DNA from: Bradyrhizobium oligotrophicum S58
GTDB taxonomy: Bacteria > Pseudomonadota > Alphaproteobacteria > Rhizobiales > Xanthobacteraceae
DNA: 64,000 bases
Direction of reading: 5' to 3'
Assembly: GCF_000344805.1 (NCBI RefSeq)
Contig: NC_020453.1
Span: forward strand, 248,001 to 312,000
Below are positions 47,867 to 56,456 of this stretch, in pieces. Each line of letters opens with the position of its first letter. The stretch's first letter is position 1. Both the position numbers and the translations under genes were made by a program. The notes below the pieces were generated by a model. That model saw only the letters and a list, made by a program, of their open reading frames with translations. It was not told where the DNA came from and did no database searches.

Positions 47867-48772
47867 CTAGTTCGGCGCCGCCGGACGCATCGCGCGTCGC
47901 GCAATCGGGGCGGCGAGGGCGCCCGCGAGCGAATCCGCGGCCAGTGCGAGGCCGGCATCGTGTTCGATCATCCAGTGTCCCTCATCACCCGAGGACGGCA
48001 ATATGTTGAAGCTTGCCTGGCCTCCAGCCGCATTGAACGCATCGGCGAGCTGCCGCGACACCGCCGGCGGGAAGTAGCTGTCATTGGCTGCGACGAGCCA
48101 GGTGACACGCACGCGTGAGCTACGTCCAAAGGCATGAGCGGCATGGCGCAGGCGCTCTTCCGCGCAGACCCGTCCGGGCACGTCGTCGGCATGGCCGCCG
48201 CGGCCGGGCGCAAACACGATGATCCCGGAAACGATCTGCGGCGGCTGATCGGTGAGCGCCAGTGCTCCCCAGCCGCCGGCCGAATGACCGATGACGAAGG
48301 CGCCGCCCTTGGCGACGAACGGCTGCTCGCGCATGTAGGCGAGCGCGCGCAGAATCTGCGCGGCGGTCGCGCGTCCTGCTTTTTCGTAGTCCGGATCAGC
48401 GCAGCTGCCCTGGTCCTCGACATAAGGTCCGCCGGTGCGGCCATGCCCGAGCCGCTCCGGCACCAGCACGGCATAGCCGCGCCCGACCAGCTGGCGCGCC
48501 AGCGCAGCATAGGCCGGCTGCGGCATCTGTGCCCGGCGCAGCGGGTTCTGCGTGGAGGCGTGCGCGATCAGGGCCAGCGGAAACGGGCCGTCGCCGGCAG
48601 GCCGATATAACAGCGCATGTGCAGCGATTCCTGGCTCGGTGGACGGTACCCGCCATTGCTGCTGCCGCGCTGGTTCGCCCTCGGGCGCGACAGGCCCGAA
48701 CGTCTGCGCCCATGCGCTCGATCCTGTCAGGACGAGCGCGAGCAACCATGAGACGCGGCGAAGCAGGACCAT
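47867..48772 (-). CDS. Exported alpha/beta hydrolase
   Basis: The 301-residue product has a signal peptide (MVLLRRVSWLLALVLTGSSAWAQ shortened by the signal peptidase near residue 23). Its alpha/beta hydrolase fold includes the nucleophile serine 164 in GHSAGG, and a late DEGHW that likely supplies the catalytic histidine. It resembles the dienelactone-hydrolase-like periplasmic proteins. It is the first gene of the minus-strand operon with DUF2269, SDR-DoxX and DCC genes. Substrate unknown. Confidence 0.83.
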   Translation of the reverse strand: MVLLRRVSWLLALVLTGSSAWAQTFGPVAPEGEPARQQQWRVPSTEPGIAAHALLYRPAGDGPFPLALIAHASTQNPLRRAQMPQPAYAALARQLVGRGYAVLVPERLGHGRTGGPYVEDQGSCADPDYEKAGRATAAQILRALAYMREQPFVAKGGAFVIGHSAGGWGALALTDQPPQIVSGIIVFAPGRGGHADDVPGRVCAEERLRHAAHAFGRSSRVRVTWLVAANDSYFPPAVSRQLADAFNAAGGQASFNILPSSGDEGHWMIEHDAGLALAADSLAGALAAPIARRAMRPAAPN

Positions 48773-49012
48773 TCAGCCGAACGGGAAGATGTTGAGTCAG
48801 CGCCACACTAGCCGACGCCAAAGCGAAGCAGCTGGAGTTTTTCGTTCGGCCTATGAACCTGCGGTGACAGAGCACCGCCGCCACCCAACAATGTTGCGAA
48901 ATCGTCCCTTTTCGGCACAGCTTTCCGCCACGGTGATGCCGAAAGTCCACAGGTTAACCGATCTTTAACGTGGCACCTTGAAGGCGCGCCGCCGACTTGC
49001 TTTGATCCGGTC

Positions 49013-49522
49013 ATGAGCACAACCCTTATCGAAGTCCGTCCGGCCAAGGCTGCAGATGCGGCGGCGGTGGCGTCAGCCCATGATGAAGCCTGGCGTTCGG
49101 CCTATCAGGGAATCATCCCTGGCGCCGAGCTGGAGAAGCTGATCAATCGGCGTGGCCCGCAATGGTGGGACAGCGCGATCCGCAAAGGCAGCCGCGTCAG
49201 CGTGCTGGTGTTCAACGACAAGGTCGCTGGCTATGCGAATTACGGCCGCAACCGCGCCCGCAGCCTGCATTTCGACGGCGAAGTCTACGAGCTCTATCTG
49301 CGACCGGAATTTCAGGGGCTGGGGTTCGGTCGCCGGCTCTTTCAGTCCGCCAAGCGCGACCTCGCGCAGAGCGGCCTGAAGAGCATGGTGGTGTGGGCGT
49401 TGTCCGACAACGATCCCGCCACCGAGTTTTACCGTGCATTGGGTGGCCGTATGGTCGCCCGATCGTCGGAGCGTTTCGGGCCGAAGTCGCTGGACAAGGT
49501 CGCCTTCGCTTGGACCAACTGA
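49013..49522 (+). CDS. GNAT family N-acetyltransferase
   Basis: The 169-residue product has the GNAT fold with the acetyl-CoA motif LRPEFQGLGFGRRLFQSAKRDL and a terminal strand/helix NDPATEFYRALGGRMVARSSE. The N-terminus IEVRPAKAADAAAVASAHDEAW is usual for small-molecule or peptide acetylases. Its target is unknown. It lies before ppa with a 173-base gap. Confidence 0.9.
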   Translation: MSTTLIEVRPAKAADAAAVASAHDEAWRSAYQGIIPGAELEKLINRRGPQWWDSAIRKGSRVSVLVFNDKVAGYANYGRNRARSLHFDGEVYELYLRPEFQGLGFGRRLFQSAKRDLAQSGLKSMVVWALSDNDPATEFYRALGGRMVARSSERFGPKSLDKVAFAWTN

Positions 49523-49695
49523 GCCTGGACCAATTGAGCTCCGGGCGGATTAAGCCTGAACGCAGCCAGTGAACTGAACTGAAGGTGCAGGATTGAGGTA
49601 GCTGTTGCGCAGCCGCGAATTTTTTGCGACTGCGAATGCCAGCGCTCATTCCACGGGCGTCCGACCCTGAAACGTTCAAGTTCTACGGAGCATCC

Positions 49696-50232
49696 ATGCG
49701 CATCGACGCCATCCCGATCGGAAAAGATCCGCCGCGCGAGGTCAACGTCGTCATCGAAGTGCCGGTCGGCGGCGAGCCGATCAAGTACGAGCTGGACAAG
49801 GAAGCGGGCACGCTGATCGTCGATCGCTTCCTCTATACGGCGATGCGCTATCCCGGCAATTACGGCTTCATCCCGCACACGCTGTCGAACGACGGCGATC
49901 CCTGCGACGTGCTGGTCGCCAACACCCGCGCGATCGTTCCTGGCGCGGTGATGAGCATCCGTCCCGTCGGCGTGCTGCTGATGGAAGACGAGGCCGGCGG
50001 TGACGAGAAGATCATCGCGGTGCCGTCCTCGAAGCTGACGCAGCGCTACGACAAGGTCCGCACCTACTCGGATCTGCCGGACATCACGCTGCAGCAGATC
50101 CAGCACTTCTTCGAGCACTACAAGGATCTCGAGCCCGGCAAGTGGGTCAAGGTGCTGCGCTGGGGCAATGCCGACGATGCTCATCAGCTGATCACCGAAG
50201 GCATCGCGCGCGCCAAGGCTGCGAAGAAGTAA
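49696..50232 (+). CDS. ppa: Inorganic pyrophosphatase
   Basis: Ppa hydrolyses pyrophosphate and pulls biosynthetic reactions forward in the cytosol. The 178-residue family I enzyme has [25 protein letters not shown] with the metal aspartates (DxDPxD type), and ends in the typical lysine-rich helix. The ATG at 49696 gives the standard N-terminus [21 protein letters not shown] shortened; upstream codons from 49624 are not conserved. Just after the stop the last 12 bases are nearly repeated (see findings). Confidence 0.96.
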   Translation: MRIDAIPIGKDPPREVNVVIEVPVGGEPIKYELDKEAGTLIVDRFLYTAMRYPGNYGFIPHTLSNDGDPCDVLVANTRAIVPGAVMSIRPVGVLLMEDEAGGDEKIIAVPSSKLTQRYDKVRTYSDLPDITLQQIQHFFEHYKDLEPGKWVKVLRWGNADDAHQLITEGIARAKAAKK

Positions 50233-50262
50233 GGCCGCGAAGAAGTAACAACCGAGGATGCG

Positions 50263-50296
50263 ATTCCGGGTTCGGCTCCGTGAGCCGTCCCGGAAT
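50263..50296. terminator. Bidirectional hairpin between convergent ppa and folD
   Basis: ATTCCGGG...CCCGGAAT form the outer stem, and CGGCTC/GAGCCG the inner stem around CGT. It lies 30 bases after ppa and 11 bases after folD's end on the other strand, and can act as a terminator or barrier for both. There is no T-run. Confidence 0.6.
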
Positions 50297-50307
50297 GATG
50301 TCGACGG

Positions 50308-51192
50308 TTAGACCGCAGGCTTCGGCAGGCCGGCGATGGCGCAGGCGGCGCGCAGTGTGTTGACCAGCAGGCACGCCACGGTCATCTGGCCGACACCACC
50401 CGGCACCGGCGTGATCGCACCGGCCACCTCGGCAACCTCCGCATAAGCGACGTCGCCGACCAGCTTCGTTTTGCCCTCGGCTGTCGGGATGCGGTTGATG
50501 CCGACGTCGATCACGGTCGCGCCCGGCTTGATCCAGTCGCGCTTCACCATCTCAGGACGGCCCACGGCCGCATAGACCAGATCGGCGCGTGCGGTCAGCG
50601 CCGGCAGGTCGCGCGAGCGCGAATGCGCGATCGTCACCGTTGCGTTCTCGTTGAGCAGCAGCTGCACCAGCGGACGGCCGACCAGGTTGGAGCGGCCGAT
50701 CACGATTGCATTCATGCCCTCCAGCGAGCCATGCACGGTCTTGCTCAGGATGATGCAGCCGAGCGGTGTGCACGGCGCCAGCGCCGGCTGGCCGCCGGCG
50801 AGGCGGCCGGCATTGTGCGGATGCAGCCCATCGACGTCCTTGGCCGGGTCGATCGCGTTGATGACGACCTCGGTCTCCAGGCCCTTCGGCAGCGGCAGCT
50901 GCACCAGGATGCCATGCACGGCGGGATCACGGTTGAGCTTGCCGATCAGTGCCAGCAGTTCGTCCTGCGAGACGTCGGCGGGCAGCTTGTGCTCGAACGA
51001 GGCCATGCCGGCGGCCTGGGTCTGGGTGTGCTTGCTGCGGACGTAGACCTCGGAGGCCGGATCGTTGCCGACCAGCACCACGGCCAGGCCCGGCGTCAGG
51101 CCGTGGTCGCGCTTGACCCGCTCGACCTCACGGGCCACCTGGGCGCGGAGGTCGGCTGCGATGACTTTTCCGTCGATGATGCGCGCGGTCAT
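50308..51192 (-). CDS. folD: Bifunctional methylenetetrahydrofolate dehydrogenase/cyclohydrolase FolD
   Basis: FolD interconverts 5,10-methylene- and 10-formyl-tetrahydrofolate with NADP. The 294-residue product has [14 protein letters not shown] with the catalytic lysine, [25 protein letters not shown], the cofactor region [16 protein letters not shown], and [22 protein letters not shown] upstream of the ATG at 51192 fixes the start; the open frame beyond it is repeat DNA. Confidence 0.97.
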   Translation of the reverse strand: MTARIIDGKVIAADLRAQVAREVERVKRDHGLTPGLAVVLVGNDPASEVYVRSKHTQTQAAGMASFEHKLPADVSQDELLALIGKLNRDPAVHGILVQLPLPKGLETEVVINAIDPAKDVDGLHPHNAGRLAGGQPALAPCTPLGCIILSKTVHGSLEGMNAIVIGRSNLVGRPLVQLLLNENATVTIAHSRSRDLPALTARADLVYAAVGRPEMVKRDWIKPGATVIDVGINRIPTAEGKTKLVGDVAYAEVAEVAGAITPVPGGVGQMTVACLLVNTLRAACAIAGLPKPAV

Positions 51193-51247
51193 GTGCTCTC
51201 CTTGTCGTTCGAATGCCGTCCATTGAGCAAGATGCTGGCCGAGTGCT

Positions 51248-51405
51248 CCCACCCTCCCCTGGAGGGGGAGGGTCGATCGCACGCGCAGCGGGCGAGCGGG
51301 GTGGGTTGAAGCCACGGATGCTGGTGCCGGTGGAGAGATCACCCCACCCGCCTCACGTTTCGCTTCGCTCGCCGTGAGGCGACCCTCCCCCTCCAGGGGA
51401 GGGTA
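51248..51405. repeat. Palindromic intergenic repeat (CCCTCCCCTGGAGGGGGAGGG type)
   Basis: The left hairpin ACCCTCCCCTGGAGGGGGAGGGT is mirrored by ACCCTCCCCCTCCAGGGGAGGGT at the right end, with a GCGGGCGAGCGGGGTGGG/CCCACCCGC pair inside. The whole element can fold into a long cruciform. It fills most of the gap between folD and the DUF167 gene. Confidence 0.8.
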
Positions 51406-51459
51406 TGACCACCGTTGGTGCAGGCGACTTGCCGTCTCGCTGTGTTGCGTCTGCTCTCG

Positions 51460-51789
51460 TTATGTCCCGGTCGGCTTATGGGGCGCAATGAGGTCGCGCA
51501 AGGCCTGATCGAGCTCAGCAACGTCTCCGTCGATCGCCACCTGCTTCAGCCGCGACGTCGTGCCGGAGGTGATTCGCACCGACGCCTTGGTGACGCCGAC
51601 GGCCTTGGCCAGCAGCTCGGTCACGGCCCGGTTCGCTTCGCCGCCGTCGGCGACGGCCCGCACCCGGACCTTGAGCACGCTGCGGCCGTCGGACAGCGTT
51701 TCGACGCCGTCGATGGCGTCACGGCCGCCGCGCGGGGTCACTCGCAGGGCGACGGTCAGGCCGCCCGAGGCTGGACGCCAGGGCTCCAT
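51460..51789 (-). CDS. DUF167 (UPF0235/YggU) family protein
   Basis: The 109-residue product has the DUF167 core: LRVTPRGGRDAIDGV, LKVRVRAVADGGEANRAVTELLA, and SGTTSRLKQVAI. Function is unknown; the protein is cytosolic. It follows the yggT-type gene by 14 bases, a common pairing in proteobacteria. The ATG at 51789 is the only good start. Confidence 0.92.
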   Translation of the reverse strand: MEPWRPASGGLTVALRVTPRGGRDAIDGVETLSDGRSVLKVRVRAVADGGEANRAVTELLAKAVGVTKASVRITSGTTSRLKQVAIDGDVAELDQALRDLIAPHKPTGT

Positions 51790-51803
51790 CGCGACGCGCG
51801 CGG

Positions 51804-52094
51804 TCAGAAGACGTTGGGGTAGATGTAGTAGGTGATGACCCGCTGGATCAGCATGATGATCAGGATCAGCACGATCGGCGAGATGTCGAGACCGCCCAGA
51901 TTGGGCAGCATGCGGCGGATCGGCGCCAGCACCGGCTCGGTGATTCGGTACAGGAATTCGGCGACCGCGGAGACGAACTGATTGCGCGTGTTGACGACGT
52001 TGAAGGCGATCAGCCACGACAGGATCGCCGAGGCGATGAGCAGCCAGACATAGAGGTCGAGAATGATCAGAACGATGTCGAGAACGGCGCGCAT
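51804..52094 (-). CDS. YggT family membrane protein
   Basis: The 96-residue inner-membrane protein has two helices (IVLIILDLYVWLLIASAILSWL shortened, and ISPIVLILIIMLIQRVI) and the YggT motif YRITEPVLAPIRRMLPNLGGLDISP. The family is linked to osmotic stress and cell division in some bacteria. It is co-transcribed with the DUF167 gene. The ATG at 52094 matches the usual N-terminus. Confidence 0.92.
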   Translation of the reverse strand: MRAVLDIVLIILDLYVWLLIASAILSWLIAFNVVNTRNQFVSAVAEFLYRITEPVLAPIRRMLPNLGGLDISPIVLILIIMLIQRVITYYIYPNVF

Positions 52095-52305
52095 GCGGGT
52101 CCACTCGGGGGCGAGGTCGCGAATTCGACCTGCGATGCCCGGTAGATATCGGTTCCGCAACGCGCAAACAAGGGAAGCTGCCGGTCAAGGCTAATACGGG
52201 ATGTGACCGTTCTTGACTTGACCTCGGCACCGCCTGTAAATGGCGCCCGATCTGCCGGCCGCCGCTCCCAACTTCCAGGCGGCCGTGACGAAGCAGTCGT
52301 GTTTC

Positions 52306-52378
<73 letters not shown>

Positions 52379-52381
<3 letters not shown>

Positions 52382-52441
52382 CGCTTCGCCCTTCGGGCTA
52401 CGCGTGGCGCAGCCGCGCAGTGCCCGAAGGGCGAAGCGTGG
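52379..52441. repeat. Perfect 20-bp inverted repeat starting in the tRNA CCA end
   Basis: CCACGCTTCGCCCTTCGGGC (52379-52398) is exactly complementary to GCCCGAAGGGCGAAGCGTGG (52422-52441), with 23 bases between. The left arm uses the last three tRNA bases. It can form a long hairpin in the transcript and may be a REP-like element inserted at the tRNA 3' end. Confidence 0.85.
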
Positions 52442-52527
52442 TGCCCGGCGAAGCCCCTTGGCGAAGCCGGACTTTGAACAGCCTCCAGCCCATCCTTTGA
52501 GAACTCATCCGCCGAGGGACGTCGCTC

Positions 52528-53340
52528 CTACTCCGCCGCCTCCGCCAGCGGGGTCACCGGCTCGCGCGTCAGCCATCCGTCCAGGAAATGCGCCAGCCAG
52601 GCGCGCTCGCCCGCATCGTGCACGGCGCGGCCCTCGAAATGGTGGTGGCGCGGACGGGCGCCGGGTGTTTCCAGGCGGCCGTGACCGCGCGTGGTCCAGC
52701 GGCACATCATCGCGTAGGTCACGTCAGGGTGAAACTGCAGCCCCGTCGCGTTGTCATACTGGTAGGCCTGGACCGGGAAGTCGCCGCCTTCGGCGAGCAG
52801 TTCGGCGCCAGCGGGCAGGTCGAAGCCTTCGCGGTGCCAATGGTAGACGTGATCGGGCCAATGCGGGCACAGCTTGCGTCCGGCGCGCGTCGGGCGGATC
52901 GGATAGTAGCCGATCTCGGCGCGTCCCAGCGGATGCGGCGCCACCTTGGCGCCGAGCTGGATCGCCAGCATCTGCGCCCCCAGGCAGATCCCGAGAAACG
53001 GACGCTGCTCGCGCAGCGGCACTTCGATCCAGTCGATCTCGCGCCGAACGAAGTCGTCCGGATCGTTCGCGCTCATCGGACCGCCGAAAATGACGGCACC
53101 TGCATGCTCATCGAGCGTCTCCGGCAAGGGATCGCCGAATCGCGGCCGGCGAATGTCGAGCCGGTAGCCACGTGCACGGAGCGCGTTGCCGATCCGGCCG
53201 GGGCTCGACATTTCCTGGTGCAGGATGATGAGAACGGGCCGGTGCGGCGCAGCCGCCGAGGCCAGCGTCGAGGGCAGGAGCCGAACGTCCGCCTTGGCGG
53301 TCCCGTTCGATGGTTGCGAAGGGTAGGGCCTGAGCATCAC
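52528..53340 (-). CDS. Class I glutamine amidotransferase-like protein
   Basis: The 270-residue product has a GATase1 domain: FGGPMSANDPDD, nucleophile cysteine 119 in GICLGAQ, and FHPD with histidine 204 and aspartate 206 where glutamate is usual. It is like the stand-alone GMP synthase-like amidotransferases (YfeJ/GuaA-type) that hydrolyse gamma-glutamyl groups. The first 34 residues are not part of the domain. ATGs at 53340 and 53337 are both possible starts. Confidence 0.85.
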   Translation of the reverse strand: MMLRPYPSQPSNGTAKADVRLLPSTLASAAAPHRPVLIILHQEMSSPGRIGNALRARGYRLDIRRPRFGDPLPETLDEHAGAVIFGGPMSANDPDDFVRREIDWIEVPLREQRPFLGICLGAQMLAIQLGAKVAPHPLGRAEIGYYPIRPTRAGRKLCPHWPDHVYHWHREGFDLPAGAELLAEGGDFPVQAYQYDNATGLQFHPDVTYAMMCRWTTRGHGRLETPGARPRHHHFEGRAVHDAGERAWLAHFLDGWLTREPVTPLAEAAE

Positions 53341-53417
53341 CTGACGATCATAGCTAAGCGAAGGTTAATGGCGCGTGAGCGAGCGCACATCACAAAGCAA
53401 GCGTCGGGCCAGTGTCG

Positions 53418-54197
53418 TCAGTTTCGCCTCAACTGCAGCCGCCCGACCGCGTCGAGGATGAAGCCGCGCGGGAACCAGCGCAGCATGAACGGCACGATCT
53501 TGATGCCGAGCCCGGGCAGCACGACGCGCTTGTCGGCCATCAGCCCGCGATAGCCGGCTTCGGCGACGGCCTTGGGCGGCACGTTGAGGATCACCGAATC
53601 GACCCCGGGCTTGAAGCCGGCCCGCGCCTGGAATTCGGACGGCACCGGGCCGGGGCACAGCACGGTGACCCGGACGCCATGCGGCGCCAGCTCCTTGCGC
53701 AGCGCCTCGGTGAAGGAGATCACATAGGCCTTGGAAGCGTAATAGACCGCCATGCCCGGTCCCGGCAGGAAGCCGGCCACCGAGCCCAGATTGAGGATGC
53801 CGCCCTTGTTGCGGATCAGCTGGTCGGAAAAGCGGAGCGACAGCTCGGTCAGGGCCCGCACATTGACCGCGATCATGTCGAGCTGCTCGGTGCGGTCGAG
53901 CTGCACGGCCTTGCCGAACAGGCCGAAACCGGCATTGTTGACGAGATATTCCAGCTCCACGCCAGCGGCCGACAACGCGGCCTCGATGGCTGCACCGGCG
54001 TCGGGGGAGGTGAGATCGCAGGGGATCACCAGCGGCGCCGGGCTGCCCTTGGCGGCAATCTCCTGCGCCAGCGCGGCAAGCCGGTCTTCGCGCCGCGCAG
54101 TCAGTGCGAGCCGGTGCCCGTTCGCGGCAAACACGCGCGCCAATTCGCTGCCGATTCCGGCCGAGGCACCCGTTATGAGCGTGACACGTTCACCCAC
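53418..54197 (-). CDS. SDR family oxidoreductase
   Basis: The 259-residue short-chain dehydrogenase has TLITGASAGIGSELA, NNAGFG, the serine in LGSVAG and YYASKAY. The C-terminal part GLGIKIVPFMLRWFPRG fits the DltE-like group of SDRs. It is cytosolic with an unknown substrate. The frame from TTG 54224 is open, but GTG 54197 starts just before the conserved first strand, so I chose it. Confidence 0.87.
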   Translation of the reverse strand: MGERVTLITGASAGIGSELARVFAANGHRLALTARREDRLAALAQEIAAKGSPAPLVIPCDLTSPDAGAAIEAALSAAGVELEYLVNNAGFGLFGKAVQLDRTEQLDMIAVNVRALTELSLRFSDQLIRNKGGILNLGSVAGFLPGPGMAVYYASKAYVISFTEALRKELAPHGVRVTVLCPGPVPSEFQARAGFKPGVDSVILNVPPKAVAEAGYRGLMADKRVVLPGLGIKIVPFMLRWFPRGFILDAVGRLQLRRN

Positions 54198-54399
54198 GAT
54201 CCCTGCTCTTCGATCACATTCCAAACATCATCCGGTTGCGGCGGACGAGAGCATAGGCAGGCGGGAACATGCAAGCCGCCGCAAAAAGCAGCTTGCTGCG
54301 AGTGGAAAGCAATAGCTTCGGATTCACATGGGTTTACATGAACGCGGGGTGCCCAGAGCAAAATTAAAGTTTGTTCATCTCCGGTTCCCAACAGCCTGC

Positions 54400-54867
54400 T
54401 CAGGCGGGGGTCGCGGACCGCCGCGTTGCCACCCGGTGCTTCAGGTCAACGCGGTCGCGGGTGGAGATGCCGAGCAGCTCCGAGGCCCGCCAGACCACGT
54501 TGTCCTCGAATTCCGTGACCTTGCCGTCGGCATAGACCAGCTCCCACATCATCTCGACGATGCGCAGGCGTCCGGCCTCGTCGACCTCGCGCATGATCAC
54601 GCTGGTGAAGCGATAGAGGTCGACCGCATCACCTTCCACCAGCATGGCCTGCGAAATCAGCCGGTCCGCGCCGCCGGGATCGAGCCCGAAGCGCAGCTCG
54701 ATCAGGCCGTGCAGCTTGCGCCGTTCGATCTCGCTCGGCTCGCCGTCCAGCGAGATCACGTGGATCAGCAGCGCTGTTGCCGCCAGCTGATAGCCGTTGT
54801 CGTCGAAGGCCGGGGTCTCGTGCGCGGAAACCACGTCGGCGATGAATTGGCGCAGTCCTTCGAGCAT
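54400..54867 (-). CDS. TerB family (tellurite resistance-type) helical protein
   Basis: The 155-residue product has the all-helical TerB core: ATALLIHVISLDGEPSEIERRKL, then MMWELVYADGKVTEFEDNVVWRASELLGIS with acidic metal-binding-like loops DGEPSE and DGKVTE. Stand-alone members are common in Hyphomicrobiales and have no proven link to tellurite. The ATG at 54867 lies at the family N-terminus. It is on the same strand as the cyclase gene, 128 bases away. Confidence 0.88.
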   Translation of the reverse strand: MLEGLRQFIADVVSAHETPAFDDNGYQLAATALLIHVISLDGEPSEIERRKLHGLIELRFGLDPGGADRLISQAMLVEGDAVDLYRFTSVIMREVDEAGRLRIVEMMWELVYADGKVTEFEDNVVWRASELLGISTRDRVDLKHRVATRRSATPA

Positions 54868-54995
54868 GTCGTCCTTCGTTGTTTGATCGCCGAAGCGGAA
54901 CCGCGCATCGGTCTGCCGATGCTTATGATATGCGAACCCGAGCCGTGCTGGGCAATGCGCACGGCGAGGCCGGCCGCATGACATTTCGGTAAGCG

Positions 54996-56411
54996 TTACG
55001 GTATTTCGTAGACCATCATCCGGTCTGCGATGCCGCGCAGCGCCGCGTGTTTCTGGATCGGCGCGATCCTGGCTGTCCTCAGGATGTCGGCGACCCCCGG
55101 GCTCTCGATCACCGGCGAGGTGAGGTGGATCTCCTGGGCGGTCGACAGGCTCTGCACGCGCGCGGCGATGTTGACGGTCTGGCCGAAATAGTCCTGGCGG
55201 TCGTTGAGCATCACGGCGAGGCACGGTCCCTCATGGATGCCGATCTTGACCACGAGGTCCTCGGTGCCGCGCTCGGCATTCAGCCGCTGCATCGCCGCGC
55301 GCATCCGCAAGCCGGCGGCGAGCGCATGCTCGGGCTTGATGAAGGTGGCCATCACAGCGTCGCCGATCGTCTTCACCACCGCGCCCTTCTCGGCGTTGAT
55401 GATCTCGAGCAGCGCGCGGAAATGGGCGCGCACGATGTCGAACGCCGCGAGGTCGCCGACGCGCTCGTACAGCGCGGTCGAGCTCTTGAGGTCGGTGAAC
55501 AGGAAGGTCAGCGAGGTGATCTTCAGCCGCTGGTCGATGTTGAGATTGTCGGCCTTGAACACGTCGCGGAAGGTCTGGTTGGAGAGCATCCGCTTGGCGG
55601 TCAGGAACGGCTTGCGCCGCCCGATCAGGTGATGCAGCGCGTCCGCCGCCACCATGATCGTCGGCAGCACGCGCACCCCGGCCTTGTTGTCGAGCGTGAG
55701 CTGCAGCGGGCCCGGACGCAGCACCGTGGTCTCCACCGTAGACCGCGCCCCGTCATACTTGATGGCAAGCTGCTGCACCTCGTCGGTCGGCTCGCCCTGC
55801 ACGTCGATGAAATGCGCCTTGTGGGTCACCGGCTCGAACACGATGATGAACTGCGGCGGCAGGATCAGCGACGCGGTGACATGATCGCCGGCGGCGAGCT
55901 CGCGTGTATCGAGCACGACTTCGTTCGACAGCGCCGCCATCGAGGCCTCGTCGAAATCGACGCCGGAGCTCCAGAACACCTGCTTGAAATAGTCCCAGAC
56001 CCCCAGGGAATGCGGATCGTGGGCCGCGATCCTTCTGACCCGCGGGCTCACCGTGAACGCCGCCTCGACCTGCTGGTCGACGGTCGCCTCATAGCCGCAG
56101 GCGCACAGGCCGCATTGGTATTCGTCCGACCGCAGCGACTTCAGCGTGCCGTGGGCGTCGAGCACGCCGCCGCAGCCGGGGCACAGCACGTTCCAGGTCA
56201 GGTCGAACAGGCCGGCGCGCGATGCGTGGATGAAGCCGGAGATCACGCGCTCCTCGTCGAGCCTGGTCCGATCAGCGAAATCGAGCACGTTGATCCGGTT
56301 CAGCTCGTGATCGGCACCCTGGTCGATCAAGGTCGCGATCGCGTCGGCCACCGGTGGATCGGCGGCCTCGCGGAGGGCAGAAAACTGCACGGCCGTGGCG
56401 TTCATGGACAT
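54996..56411 (-). CDS. Class III adenylate/guanylate cyclase with zinc-ribbon and DUF5939-like region
   Basis: The product of about 471 residues has an N-terminal region with a likely zinc ribbon (CPGCGG and CGLCACG, about 80-105) and a domain of DUF5939 type. The C-terminal cyclase homology domain starts near 300: TFLFTDLKSSTALYERVGD with the metal aspartate, KTIGDAVMATF with the second, and GQTVNIAARVQ with the transition-state residues. It should be cytosolic. The frame begins with TTG 56420; ATG 56411 or 56405 is more likely. Confidence 0.88.
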   Translation of the reverse strand: MSMNATAVQFSALREAADPPVADAIATLIDQGADHELNRINVLDFADRTRLDEERVISGFIHASRAGLFDLTWNVLCPGCGGVLDAHGTLKSLRSDEYQCGLCACGYEATVDQQVEAAFTVSPRVRRIAAHDPHSLGVWDYFKQVFWSSGVDFDEASMAALSNEVVLDTRELAAGDHVTASLILPPQFIIVFEPVTHKAHFIDVQGEPTDEVQQLAIKYDGARSTVETTVLRPGPLQLTLDNKAGVRVLPTIMVAADALHHLIGRRKPFLTAKRMLSNQTFRDVFKADNLNIDQRLKITSLTFLFTDLKSSTALYERVGDLAAFDIVRAHFRALLEIINAEKGAVVKTIGDAVMATFIKPEHALAAGLRMRAAMQRLNAERGTEDLVVKIGIHEGPCLAVMLNDRQDYFGQTVNIAARVQSLSTAQEIHLTSPVIESPGVADILRTARIAPIQKHAALRGIADRMMVYEIP

Positions 56412-56456
56412 TCCGATCAAATAAAAACGATAGATCAGAATACCAGACTAGGCCGC

